From a virus: DNA of 26,826 nt. The DNA lies in the IMG/VR virus record IMGVR_UViG_3300043602_000012, positions 1-26,826 of that record; one strand, 5' to 3'. Below, in pieces: positions 1-7,423 of this stretch. Under the pieces are notes generated by a model. It searched no databases, had not been told where the DNA came from, and worked only from the letters and a program-made list of their open reading frames with translations. The first letter of the stretch is position 1, and the number at the start of each line of letters is the position of its first letter. The position numbers and the translations under genes were made by a program.

Positions 1-758
1 GTCGGCAGGTGGTTCTCTGCCTCATAGTGATTGACGATGTTGTATAGTTCCGCGACAATCACATCACGAGGGTCATCGCCTGCTAGGTTGCCTTCCGGCG
101 GGCCGATCGGACGTTGATCCTCGATGGGTGTTGTACCCGTAACGATTATGAATCGCGGAAGAAAGCCACTACGAATATGTTCCATAGTGACTAGCTCTTG
201 CATCTTAGTACGAATTCCGCCCGACATAATAACTAGGTTAGGACGGATGAGTTCAATAGACTCTTTGCGAAGTAGCCTCTTCTCGGACTTGCCATCGTAG
301 ATACGTGTTAAACTTGCAAGCATTCCAGTCATGTACTCACGACTGGTAGTTTCAATCCAACCAGTAATCTCGTCACGATGGAACATAGAAACTTTGTCGC
401 CTCTATGTGCCAATTCAGTAATGATTCCTTCGGGACTGCCATCCGTACCCATACAATAGTCCGGGTGGCACTCATCGAGCATTTTCCTTGCCATGTCCAT
501 CGTCGTCGATTTTCTCGTCGACGTTGTACCAGCTAATACCATGGACCAAATATTAGGTCTAATTTCACCGAACGAAGTTTCTAGGACTAAGTACGGTGTC
601 ATTACAGTACTCAACATTACTATGCTATTGATAATATGGTATTGAGGTGGGGCATCGGTAACTGTCTCGGCCCATCTTGAATATCTATCAACAAATGTTT
701 CTGGTAATGTGTCTATAGGAGGATCTTCGTCTCGGTAAAATGAGGTAGGAATATCCAA
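1..758 (-). CDS. DUF3987-like P-loop replication ATPase, N-terminal part (runs off left edge)
   Basis: The reading frame is open from position 758 to the window edge, giving 252 codons without a stop. An in-frame TGA lies four codons upstream. The only good start is TTG at 758, preceded by GAGGTG with five bases between. A helical N-terminal part is followed by a P-loop-like GTTSTRKST (about residues 77-85), then MFHRDE, which resembles a Walker B, and SGGIRTKM. This layout resembles DUF3987 proteins, P-loop ATPases found in phage replication regions, some linked to primase or helicase activity; that assignment comes from remembered family features. The P-loop has Arg where the classical motif has Gly before Lys. 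It is the last gene seen of the recombination/replication unit, and its C-terminus lies outside the window. The ATPase fold is likely; helicase or primase function is inference. Confidence 0.7.
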   Translation of the reverse strand, partial: MDIPTSFYRDEDPPIDTLPETFVDRYSRWAETVTDAPPQYHIINSIVMLSTVMTPYLVLETSFGEIRPNIWSMVLAGTTSTRKSTTMDMARKMLDECHPDYCMGTDGSPEGIITELAHRGDKVSMFHRDEITGWIETTSREYMTGMLASLTRIYDGKSEKRLLRKESIELIRPNLVIMSGGIRTKMQELVTMEHIRSGFLPRFIIVTGTTPIEDQRPIGPPEGNLAGDDPRDVIVAELYNIVNHYEAENHLP

Positions 759-790
759 GATGCCACCTCACAATCTTTGGTGGTATGGAA

Positions 791-824
791 CTGGCCCCCT
801 ACCTCCTACGAGATAGAGGGCCAG
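791..824 (-). other. Intergenic RNA stem-loop with a Shine-Dalgarno-like loop
   Basis: Read on the minus strand, the arms CTGGCCCTCTA and TAGGGGGCCAG form an 11-bp stem with one G-U wobble around a 12-base loop that contains AGGAGG. On the plus strand the same position would be a C-A mismatch, so the structure fits minus-strand RNA. It lies between the DUF669 gene stop and the TTG start of the DUF3987-like gene. No T-tract follows, so it is not a classical terminator. It may protect or punctuate the message; the role is inference. Confidence 0.55.
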
Positions 825-838
825 CCTCACATATTCAA

Positions 839-1294
839 TTATGGCAGGTCAGATTCCTTAGCAGGGAAGTATCCACCGACCTGATTACGTGCAGGCCAGT
901 CCTGTCCAGTCTTCTGATCCTTACGAGCCTGTTGAATTTTCAGCCTCACTACCAACTCACGGCCAACGAAGTCAGGGCACAATTCCAGCAACTCATCCAC
1001 TGAGTAAGTCTGGTCGGTGTCCTCATTGATAGCCTTCATAAAAGCCTTGAGCTTCCAGAAGGATGCCGGGACAATAGTAAACGTATCCCAGATACGACGG
1101 CCTTCGTAGTCACCATCCTGGACCGTGTACTCAATACTAATCTTCGTAGCACCGTAGTTCTTGGCACCGTCGCTAGAAACTTCGCCCTGATCCCAGTCAG
1201 TAATCCTGACGTTCTGCTTACTGGCAGGAATAGGCTTGAAATCTAGCTGGTCCTCGACATCCGTGAAATCGATTCGGAGGTCAGAGTCAGTCAT
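839..1294 (-). CDS. DUF669-family protein, probable ssDNA-binding or recombination accessory
   Basis: The 151-aa protein has the order typical of DUF669: a short acidic N-terminus, a beta-rich core with the GDYEGRRIWDTF stretch, then FWKLKAFMKAI and a C-terminal part ending in an aromatic GGYFPA segment. In phages DUF669 genes usually sit beside Sak4- or RecA-like annealing genes and are thought to act like single-stranded DNA-binding proteins. Here it follows a Sak4-like gene and overlaps its end by eight bases. The start is ATG at 1294 because GGAG lies nine bases upstream; an ATG at 1309 has no ribosome binding site. Family membership is fairly sure from the motif pattern. DNA binding has not been demonstrated by anything visible here. 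Confidence 0.7.
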   Translation of the reverse strand: MTDSDLRIDFTDVEDQLDFKPIPASKQNVRITDWDQGEVSSDGAKNYGATKISIEYTVQDGDYEGRRIWDTFTIVPASFWKLKAFMKAINEDTDQTYSVDELLELCPDFVGRELVVRLKIQQARKDQKTGQDWPARNQVGGYFPAKESDLP

Positions 1295-2075
1295 GGGAAA
1301 CAACTCCATTCAGAGTGGTTGGAACGAGATAGTCATAGATGGTGGGCATGGTGGGATTCTTCATTGTAAGGGGAACCCCCTGGACTCGACATTTAGCTAC
1401 AACAGTATCAGTCTTGTCTGTTAAGAGTAATCTTTCGTTAGGCGCATCTCCTTTGATTTCACGAGTATACATATACAGCACTGCGTCGAAGAACGCAGGA
1501 ACTTGGGCAGCCAACTTGTTAGAGAAAGCTGGTCGCTTATGCCTCTTGTGAGTACGAGGATCTTCAAAGTCCATTTCGAGTGCGGTAATAATGGTGTGCG
1601 TAGGAAGGTCTCGGAAGGCTCGGATCATTCGGCGAATCTGTTCGGTATTCTTATACCAGTCTTTAAACTCGGGAGTGATACCTACGTCGAGAACCTTACC
1701 ACTTGTTCCCAGTACTGTGTTCATTGCCATCTGCTGAATCTCAGTACCTGAGTCAATGACCACGGTTTTGTAAGGGTGTTTACCCTTCCGCAAGTCATCG
1801 TAAATGTCTTGGAGTTTAAGCCAGTCGGTAAGTTGGACGATATCGAGACGATCGTAATAGGGACCGAGAGCGCTGAGTGTTAATGCACCTTCCTCGGCGT
1901 CAATATATAGTACGGGAGACATAGCGTCTACCATAGCTGCCGTACCGGCGAGCAGAGTCTTACCTACACCAGAAACACCATAGATCAGTGAGTTAATGTA
2001 CGGCATATAGGAGGTCGGATTACGTGTTTTTAGACCACCGATTGAACCCTGAGAAATCCTAGCTAGTTCAGTCAT
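1287..2075 (-). CDS. Sak4-like RecA-fold ATPase (single-strand annealing or recombination)
   Basis: The 262-aa protein carries a Walker A motif GVSGVGKT at residues 33-40, the VLYIDAEEG strand at about 55-63 and a Walker B-like KTVVIDSG at 103-110. This compact single-domain RecA fold (AAA_24 type) is characteristic of phage Sak4 proteins, which promote annealing of single-stranded DNA during recombination and replication. The length fits the family. The gene overlaps the upstream 72-aa gene by four bases (ATGA) and precedes a DUF669 protein. With the Cas4/RecB-like nuclease two genes upstream it makes a plausible nuclease-annealase-SSB set. An alternative is a general phage AAA ATPase for replication, but the neighbours favour recombination. 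Confidence 0.8.
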   Translation of the reverse strand: MTELARISQGSIGGLKTRNPTSYMPYINSLIYGVSGVGKTLLAGTAAMVDAMSPVLYIDAEEGALTLSALGPYYDRLDIVQLTDWLKLQDIYDDLRKGKHPYKTVVIDSGTEIQQMAMNTVLGTSGKVLDVGITPEFKDWYKNTEQIRRMIRAFRDLPTHTIITALEMDFEDPRTHKRHKRPAFSNKLAAQVPAFFDAVLYMYTREIKGDAPNERLLLTDKTDTVVAKCRVQGVPLTMKNPTMPTIYDYLVPTTLNGVVSHD

Positions 2076-2290
2076 GTTTCATACCTGTACGTCGTTTGTT
2101 GACAGGGTGTACCTGGTAAATCCATATGCCTGTAGATGTTATAACGTTCTAGGCTTTCTTCGAGTTCATCTATTTCAATGAAGCCACTGACACTGAACTT
2201 TTTCATTAGTTCGTATCTAGTAACTGTATTACCCCCTGTAAGTTGACTTTTGACCCACATAGCTATAATAAGTTCTTCTAAGTCCTCCAT
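2072..2290 (-). CDS. Small helical protein of unknown function
   Basis: A 72-aa acidic protein, mostly predicted helix, with a middle part (TRYELMKKFSVSGFIEIDELEESLER) that could form a small helix-turn-helix or winged-helix unit. I do not recognise the family. It starts at a TAATG junction with the nuclease gene and ends in a four-base overlap with the Sak4-like gene, so its translation is probably coupled to both. Its place between a nuclease and an annealase suggests a helper or a DNA-binding regulator in the recombination set, but this rests on context alone. Confidence 0.65.
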   Translation of the reverse strand: MEDLEELIIAMWVKSQLTGGNTVTRYELMKKFSVSGFIEIDELEESLERYNIYRHMDLPGTPCQQTTYRYET

Positions 2291-3393
2291 TACCGGACCT
2301 TCTTAAATAGTGAGTTCAGGGTGTAAATATGGTCCTCACCACGAAACTGTCCCACACATGGCTGGCGATAGGCACAGTTGCCACAGACAAATTTACCAAC
2401 ACTAGGATAGAGTCGTAGGTTAGGGTCGATCATATCTTGTGCTTCTTCGGTAAGACAATCCCAAATATTAGCAAGTTCTTCATCAGTTTTAATAATAACA
2501 AATCGTTGATGGAACTTGGGAGCATCTTTGCTATTCAACCATGCTAGATACTCTGTATAACAACCGTCCTCGAAGGCTTGGGTGTCCATCTCTTGAACGG
2601 TACGTCTATAAATCTCTAGAGTTGTAGCTTGATTTTTACCTACGGAGAAAGCTCTCCCACCAGAAAGCCTCGAAAGGATAGCGGGGGGAGATGGGAAAGC
2701 TTTTCTATACTCCGCGTAGACAAATCCTCTTACGTCAATATTAAGTTGTCGCTGTAATGCGGCAGTGTAGCTACCAACTTGGTCATCTAGTTGTAAGAAT
2801 CCATCGTCGTAGGCAAGCTGACTACATGACTTGTGATCCCACACAAAGTAACCACCGTTAAGAATGTCCTCGACCAGCATGTCGATTCGACCGGCATAGA
2901 CAACGAGCTCATCGTCATGGTCCTGACCACATTCAGGAGAGATTTTACAGAGTAGCTGATTACCTAGTGCATCATATAGCGGTACCTCGAACGTCAGTTC
3001 TGTAGCTACTGGTCTAAACCACATATCACGTTCGGGGTGAATCTCCATAGCGTAATAAGTGAGCATACCTATACCGAGTTCAATACGCTCACTATAGTCG
3101 TCACCTTCAGCATTAGGGAGCGCACGCTGATTTGTGACTGTAAGATACTCTTCACGTTGTGTTTCGCATACAGCGATGAACTTTTCTACCGCATACTGTA
3201 ATTTTTCGACAGGCTGAGTAGAGTCCCACCGTTCGGGGCAGTAGAAATCTTCCAAACCAGCATGGAATGCTAAGCCGAATTCCAGAGGTTTAGGTGTTAC
3301 TTCCGGAACATAACCCTGTCTATAAGCCCAATTCCAACGACGTCTACAACTTCTAAAACTTCGACGTGCTGAAGTGCGGATCTCGTGAGGCAT
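2290..3393 (-). CDS. Cas4/RecB-like PD-(D/E)XK exonuclease with probable Fe-S cluster
   Basis: The 367-aa protein shows the RecB-nuclease motifs in order: FGLAFHAGLE with H44, the AGRIDMLVED strand with D171, WDHKS with D186 and K188, and the QLDDQVGSYTAAL helix with Q205. Cys16 near the N-terminus and C337-x2-C340-x5-C346 near the C-terminus match the split four-Cys arrangement that holds an iron-sulfur cluster in Cas4 and AddB-type nucleases. It probably resects DNA ends for the Sak4-like annealase encoded downstream. The start is supported by AAGGGA eight bases upstream. It is the first gene behind the promoter at 3442-3470. No cas1 or cas2 is nearby, so a CRISPR role is not suggested. Confidence 0.85.
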   Translation of the reverse strand: MPHEIRTSARRSFRSCRRRWNWAYRQGYVPEVTPKPLEFGLAFHAGLEDFYCPERWDSTQPVEKLQYAVEKFIAVCETQREEYLTVTNQRALPNAEGDDYSERIELGIGMLTYYAMEIHPERDMWFRPVATELTFEVPLYDALGNQLLCKISPECGQDHDDELVVYAGRIDMLVEDILNGGYFVWDHKSCSQLAYDDGFLQLDDQVGSYTAALQRQLNIDVRGFVYAEYRKAFPSPPAILSRLSGGRAFSVGKNQATTLEIYRRTVQEMDTQAFEDGCYTEYLAWLNSKDAPKFHQRFVIIKTDEELANIWDCLTEEAQDMIDPNLRLYPSVGKFVCGNCAYRQPCVGQFRGEDHIYTLNSLFKKVR

Positions 3394-3408
3394 TATTTAA
3401 TCCCTTGA

Positions 3409-3424
3409 TTAGGCCGTAGCCTAA
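3409..3424 (-). promoter_or_regulatory. Perfect inverted repeat in the 5' leader of the recombination operon
   Basis: TTAGGC-TACG-GCCTAA is a perfect six-base-pair inverted repeat with a four-base spacer. It lies about 10-26 bases into the transcript expected from the promoter at 3442-3470 and just upstream of the ribosome binding site of the nuclease gene. It could be an RNA hairpin that stabilises the message, or a DNA operator for a phage regulator. The sequence alone does not decide between these. Confidence 0.5.
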
Positions 3425-3441
3425 GGCAGAACAACCTCACC

Positions 3442-3470
3442 ATTATATCACAGTTCCGATCAATCGTCAA
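3442..3470 (-). promoter_or_regulatory. Sigma70-type promoter for the recombination/replication unit
   Basis: On the minus strand TTGACG (3465-3470) is separated by exactly 17 bases from a consensus TATAAT (3442-3447). Transcription should start near 3435, giving a leader of about 40 bases before the ATG at 3393. The -35 box begins only ten bases after the holin stop, so it marks the border between the tail/lysis genes and the recombination genes on the same strand. Confidence 0.8.
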
Positions 3471-3480
3471 CTATTCTAGG

Positions 3481-3837
3481 CTATACGGGTGCGGGATTTG
3501 CACTCGAATTACGAGTCACATATACCCCGATAGGTGCCAGGATCGCGACAATGAGCTGAAGCAATTCGGCCCCAGTGATGCCACCCTCCAAGAATACTCC
3601 ATCAATAACAAGTGTGTTGATAGCAATGAGTATGGTCATCGCGACGGAAGCGTAAGATTTACCTAGCGGCCAGAACTGACTGTTGTTAGTGTTCCATACT
3701 TCATATGCCCCAATTGCGAGGATTGCTACGTTAAGCCACTCAGTCACTCCCATATCCGGACTCATAGCTGGAATGACTGCGGGAAGTACTGCGGCAATAG
3801 CCGCCAATATTTGTATCAGTGCTTTAGCCATACTCAT
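3481..3837 (-). CDS. Putative holin with about four membrane segments
   Basis: The 118-aa protein is dominated by hydrophobic stretches at about residues 5-25, 32-48, 63-80 and 87-108, with a short polar C-terminal tail ending in NSSANPAPV. Its size, membrane pattern and position right after the tail fibre genes fit an actinophage holin, which makes holes in the cytoplasmic membrane at lysis. The start is supported by AAGGGA six bases before ATG. A second in-frame ATG two codons on (MSMAK) could give a slightly shorter form. No endolysin gene is adjacent. Another small phage membrane protein cannot be excluded. Confidence 0.7.
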   Translation of the reverse strand: MSMAKALIQILAAIAAVLPAVIPAMSPDMGVTEWLNVAILAIGAYEVWNTNNSQFWPLGKSYASVAMTILIAINTLVIDGVFLEGGITGAELLQLIVAILAPIGVYVTRNSSANPAPV

Positions 3838-3849
3838 TTAGGTTCCCTT

Positions 3850-4131
3850 CTACGGACCTGACATTATTTCCACTCCTGTAATGTTGTCGGTGTTAAAGAT
3901 GTAGTGCCCACCATGAATGTCAGTAAGTACGAATGCCTTACTGGCAACGATAGTATTAAATGCTGCTACTATCGAGCTTAGAATGTTGTTGACTTGTTCC
4001 TCATCATTTACTCCCATGGTGATTTTAAAATCTTCACGGGAGGTGGTATGTACTCTCAAGACAATGTTGACCGTAGTGTCCTCTTCATCGTCAACACCTA
4101 TTTTTCCAGGCTTACCCTTTGGTGGTGGCAT
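3850..4131 (-). CDS. Small protein of unknown function downstream of the tail fibre
   Basis: A 93-aa protein with a basic, Pro/Lys-rich first ten residues followed by what looks like one alpha/beta domain (NIVLRVHTTSRED, a central helix, then GGHYIFNTDNITGVEI). I do not recognise a named family. It has a strong ribosome binding site (AGGAG) and sits between the fibre and holin genes, twelve bases from the holin start. Proteins of this size here are often minor tail or lysis accessories; this is inference from position only. Confidence 0.65.
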   Translation of the reverse strand: MPPPKGKPGKIGVDDEEDTTVNIVLRVHTTSREDFKITMGVNDEEQVNNILSSIVAAFNTIVASKAFVLTDIHGGHYIFNTDNITGVEIMSGP

Positions 4132-4147
4132 TGTATACTCCTATGGA

Positions 4148-5851
4148 TTATGGAATGGGGACCGAAGGAGCATACTGTTTAACCAATGCTCTTAGTTCCC
4201 TGAGGGCTTCCCACAGTACTCCGATCAAGTCTCTATCTGTGAGACCTAATCCCCCCGGAATACTAGGGTCTTGAATGACTAGTTCGGGAGCAACAAGTAA
4301 GATGTCTTCGGCAATAGGCCCGAAGTGGGGATTCATCTTTGGAGCTTGGGGAGCGTCGATCAAAGTTTCTGAAGGCCCTTTAATCAGACGACCGTTATCG
4401 TCTCGTTCTTCGGGTAGATGTTGCTTTATCTTACGACGAAGAGGAACAGGTTCGCCTTCCACCCATTCGTCGTTGTAGTTCCATGACTTAGACTCAACCG
4501 CTCCAATAACAGCGAGTGCTTTTCTCGTGCCGAACTGAATGGGCTTCTCACCCTTCTTCTGCGCCCGAGAAGAAGAGTTGAAGAACGATTTAGTACCCCC
4601 ACCAGCAGCGTTCTGCACAATCATACCCGTACCGATCCACACAATTTGCGTATCAAAGTTGGCAGAATACAGTGCTGGTTCTCCACCACCCCCACCACGG
4701 AAGTACAAAGTGCGAGAAGCAATCTGAGTGTCGTTACCATCCGCGTAAGTGATGATTACTTCACCGGCACCATACTTGTCCATGCCACCAATAAAGACGT
4801 CTCCACCCCAGATATTGAGTCTATCGAAGAGACAAGAGGTAGCGGATGGAACTTTACCAGTTGTACCATTGTAATAACTAGTGAAAGCTTCTGCGGGATA
4901 GACACCACTACGACCGCGGTTGGTTCCCGAACCCTCGATAATAATTGCTGCCGTACCTCCGGGAGCAGGATCGGCATAAATACTTCCGTAGATAGTTGTA
5001 CCCTGATAGAACCGCGCCTCAGCAGGAAAGGTTCCACCAGGGTTCATCACAATACGGGCACCAGTGGGAGCAGTAACAATTTCACCCATGAAGTATGCCG
5101 AACCCGTAGCGGCATTAATCCAGAACGTACGAGTAACACCATCGGCGAGAAAGGCTTGCAAACCCGCTGTAGGATGCATCTCGACCCGAGCACCTGTCGC
5201 TGTACCCGCAATGATGCGAGTGGCAATGACCAAGTCAGCAGCTAACTTTGCTGCGGTAATAGCTCCCGCGATAATCTGATTCGTATCGATGGAGTTAGCA
5301 GTGATATCGGGACCGGCTACCTGAAGGGGTGTCCCACTACTCGGGGTAGAGAAGCCACTCTCTTTCAACGAGTAGTTGACACTGGTCAGGGTGATGACAT
5401 GGGACGTATACGGCAATGGAGCAATGATGAAGCTGCCGAGTCCATTGGCAGCGACAATCGTACCCTCTAGCGTCCGTACCGTGGGGTTAGCGGCAAGGGC
5501 GCTATACACATTCAAATGGGAGAAGTCAGCAGGCCAACTACTGCCATCCACCGATCCGGTACTACTGACACTGAGTCCAGCTTTGGTCGGGACGACAATA
5601 GGTGCGTTAGGTACCTTCGGGGGAACGGGATTGTTGACACTGATCGCACCAACGGTCCCATCGTTCTGCATCCCGACCGACCCACGATAGACACCATCGG
5701 CGTCATACATGGGGATGCTCGTATTATCGAGGGAGCTGTAACGGAGCTGCGCAGTACTTAATGCATTCTCTACACGAGCAATACGCTTCTCGTGTTCGGT
5801 AATCCAATTAGAAATCTTAGTGGTTTCGGTATACGGGGGAGCAACCACCAT
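4148..5851 (-). CDS. Tail fibre / receptor-binding protein with S74-like chaperone domain
   Basis: The 567-aa protein begins with a short coiled coil (about residues 12-36), then a Gly/Pro/Ser-rich region, then the ITANSIDTNQIIAGAITAAK segment (182-202) common in phage fibre and baseplate proteins, and beta-rich repeats starting GARVEM and GARIVM. The C-terminal 150 residues look like an intramolecular chaperone of the peptidase S74 type: SSSRAQKK (426-433) in the place of the Ser-Lys active site, then HFGPIAEDILLVAPELV and a helical LIGVLWEALRELRALV tail. Such domains trimerise fibres and often cut themselves off. ATG directly follows the upstream stop (TAAATG). Host-surface binding is inferred from family and position. 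Confidence 0.8.
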   Translation of the reverse strand: MVVAPPYTETTKISNWITEHEKRIARVENALSTAQLRYSSLDNTSIPMYDADGVYRGSVGMQNDGTVGAISVNNPVPPKVPNAPIVVPTKAGLSVSSTGSVDGSSWPADFSHLNVYSALAANPTVRTLEGTIVAANGLGSFIIAPLPYTSHVITLTSVNYSLKESGFSTPSSGTPLQVAGPDITANSIDTNQIIAGAITAAKLAADLVIATRIIAGTATGARVEMHPTAGLQAFLADGVTRTFWINAATGSAYFMGEIVTAPTGARIVMNPGGTFPAEARFYQGTTIYGSIYADPAPGGTAAIIIEGSGTNRGRSGVYPAEAFTSYYNGTTGKVPSATSCLFDRLNIWGGDVFIGGMDKYGAGEVIITYADGNDTQIASRTLYFRGGGGGEPALYSANFDTQIVWIGTGMIVQNAAGGGTKSFFNSSSRAQKKGEKPIQFGTRKALAVIGAVESKSWNYNDEWVEGEPVPLRRKIKQHLPEERDDNGRLIKGPSETLIDAPQAPKMNPHFGPIAEDILLVAPELVIQDPSIPGGLGLTDRDLIGVLWEALRELRALVKQYAPSVPIP

Positions 5852-7423
5852 TTACGTACGACCTCCATAGCTAAACGTGGAAGCTAACTTGACCTCCAAA
5901 TCTACTCTATCAGTAGACGGATGGTAGGTGATAGAGACGATCCGATAATACTCGCCATAGATTCCGCTAAGCCAGGGAACATCTACATCGATCCAGATAT
6001 CATCGCCCACATCGTAGGTACCAAACGGGGCGTTTTCGTGATATGCGTCCAGAATAACAGTGTTAATTTCAAATGCTGCCGTACGACGTCGCAAAAGTTC
6101 TTCACTCGCTATAGAATTGGCACGTTCTACGGTAGTAATACTCTTGTCCGTGACGACCGCTGCCTTACGGACACGATCACCAAAGGTTCCACCCGCATAT
6201 CCACGGATAGCATCTCGACCTTCACCAGCACCGATGACGTAAACGTTACTGGCATAGTTGTTAGGTGTTTCCTGTACGGGGATAGTTGCCAGGATATTCT
6301 CTCCGTCAGCAAAGCGCAGGGTATCCTTACGTGTTCCTACTCTAGGATAGTAGAAGTCGATATACTTCTCGACGTTAGTCTTAGTACTGTTCCACTGAAC
6401 ACGTTCCATGTAGTCGATGGAAGATTCGGTACAAAGCTTGTCAATCTCGTCACCACAGTTAGTAGCATCCCACCACATGAGTTCGTATGGCTTAGCTGCA
6501 ACTGGTTGGGCTTCGGGCTCAAGAAGCTTCGTAAGATATACCACTACTTCGTGAGCATTGAGTACGTCTGTAGAGTCGTATCCAGCCACTAGTTCATCGT
6601 TATAAAGATTTACGTAGTCAGGACAACCTGCCCATGTCCAATCGCTATTGATAGCCATACCGTTTTGGAAGCGCAAACGAATATCGTACGCGGCCTGCAA
6701 TTTCTGTGGTACACCCTCATTGGTAACAACTGAGGTAAGAAAGTTAACTACTGCGGTAACGTTGAAAACATCCGAAGAGGCATACTGAGCCAGTAGACTG
6801 TCGTTATTATCACTTACAAATCCAGGACAATACGTCCAAGTCCAGTCTTCGAAGACATAGAGACCGAATTGAACTCGAAAGCGGATATCCATTGCCGCTC
6901 TATTTCGATCTGATATGAGCGAGGTTGCTGCTCGTGCAGCTTCGCCGATGCGTACTGGCGTTGTCGTAGTCGCGACGACGATACCAAGGTTAGATTCCGG
7001 CTTGGACTGCACATGTGTCCAGATAGACCGGATCACATCGGATGGGTCTACTTGAATACCTGAGTACTCGACCTCATAAAGATGGTAGTGGGGGAGCGCT
7101 GAGAAACCTTCGCAGTCAAACGTCATCACTGCGTCGTTGTACTCAGGTGGCAGTAAGATACCGGTAGCTCTGATCTCGTTATCAATCTCGACATGAAAGT
7201 AGAACGAGTAAGGATCAAGTAGCAACTCTTGAATGCTGACGATTTCTGGCTTAAAGCTACCCCTCATCGTTGTAGGACCGCTCATAATACGAGTGTATTC
7301 AAAGTCGTCACCGACCGGGACATCCCAATCGACAACCTCACCTGTCAGGATTTTTTGTGCGATAACTCTAAAGGGATGGGTAATAGGAGGATTCGCGTAT
7401 CGGGAGACAACGGCTGAGGACAT
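5852..7423 (-). CDS. Tail-tip protein of the gp37/tail-hub type with an inserted tandem repeat
   Basis: The 523-aa protein has the outline of a siphovirus tail-hub protein: an N-terminal domain with the ILTGEVVDWDVP and RIMSGPTTMRGSF segments, a helix VDPSDVIRSIWTHVQSKP, then YELMWWDATNCGDEIDKL, a core with YVIGAGEG, and a C-terminal beta domain ending YRIVSITYHP. Residues about 160-310 appear as an insertion holding two copies of a 68-residue repeat. The gene starts in a TAATG junction with the preceding tail gene and ends directly against the fibre gene. It probably forms part of the baseplate or adhesion tip. Function of the family is known only by position and remote similarity. Confidence 0.75.
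   Translation of the reverse strand: MSSAVVSRYANPPITHPFRVIAQKILTGEVVDWDVPVGDDFEYTRIMSGPTTMRGSFKPEIVSIQELLLDPYSFYFHVEIDNEIRATGILLPPEYNDAVMTFDCEGFSALPHYHLYEVEYSGIQVDPSDVIRSIWTHVQSKPESNLGIVVATTTTPVRIGEAARAATSLISDRNRAAMDIRFRVQFGLYVFEDWTWTYCPGFVSDNNDSLLAQYASSDVFNVTAVVNFLTSVVTNEGVPQKLQAAYDIRLRFQNGMAINSDWTWAGCPDYVNLYNDELVAGYDSTDVLNAHEVVVYLTKLLEPEAQPVAAKPYELMWWDATNCGDEIDKLCTESSIDYMERVQWNSTKTNVEKYIDFYYPRVGTRKDTLRFADGENILATIPVQETPNNYASNVYVIGAGEGRDAIRGYAGGTFGDRVRKAAVVTDKSITTVERANSIASEELLRRRTAAFEINTVILDAYHENAPFGTYDVGDDIWIDVDVPWLSGIYGEYYRIVSITYHPSTDRVDLEVKLASTFSYGGRT
6515..6913 (-). repeat. Tandem 68-residue protein repeat in the tail-tip gene
   Basis: Residues about 171-235 and 239-303 align without gaps at an offset of exactly 68. 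Shared positions include DIRxRxQxG, DWTWxxCPxxV, NDxLxAxYxSxDVxN and VVxxLT. The DNA copies have diverged clearly, so the duplication is not recent. Each unit has one Cys and a conserved Trp pair, suggesting a small independent fold. I do not recognise the domain. Confidence 0.85.

Noticed and set aside
2290-3393. Cas4-like nuclease as a sign of a CRISPR system
   Set aside because: No repeats, cas1 or cas2 are present; the neighbours are phage recombination genes.
4646-6592. Long plus-strand frames opposite the fibre and tail-tip genes (199 and 223 codons)
   Set aside because: They lie inside recognised minus-strand genes, have no ribosome binding site and have odd Ser/Thr/Arg-rich composition typical of shadow frames.
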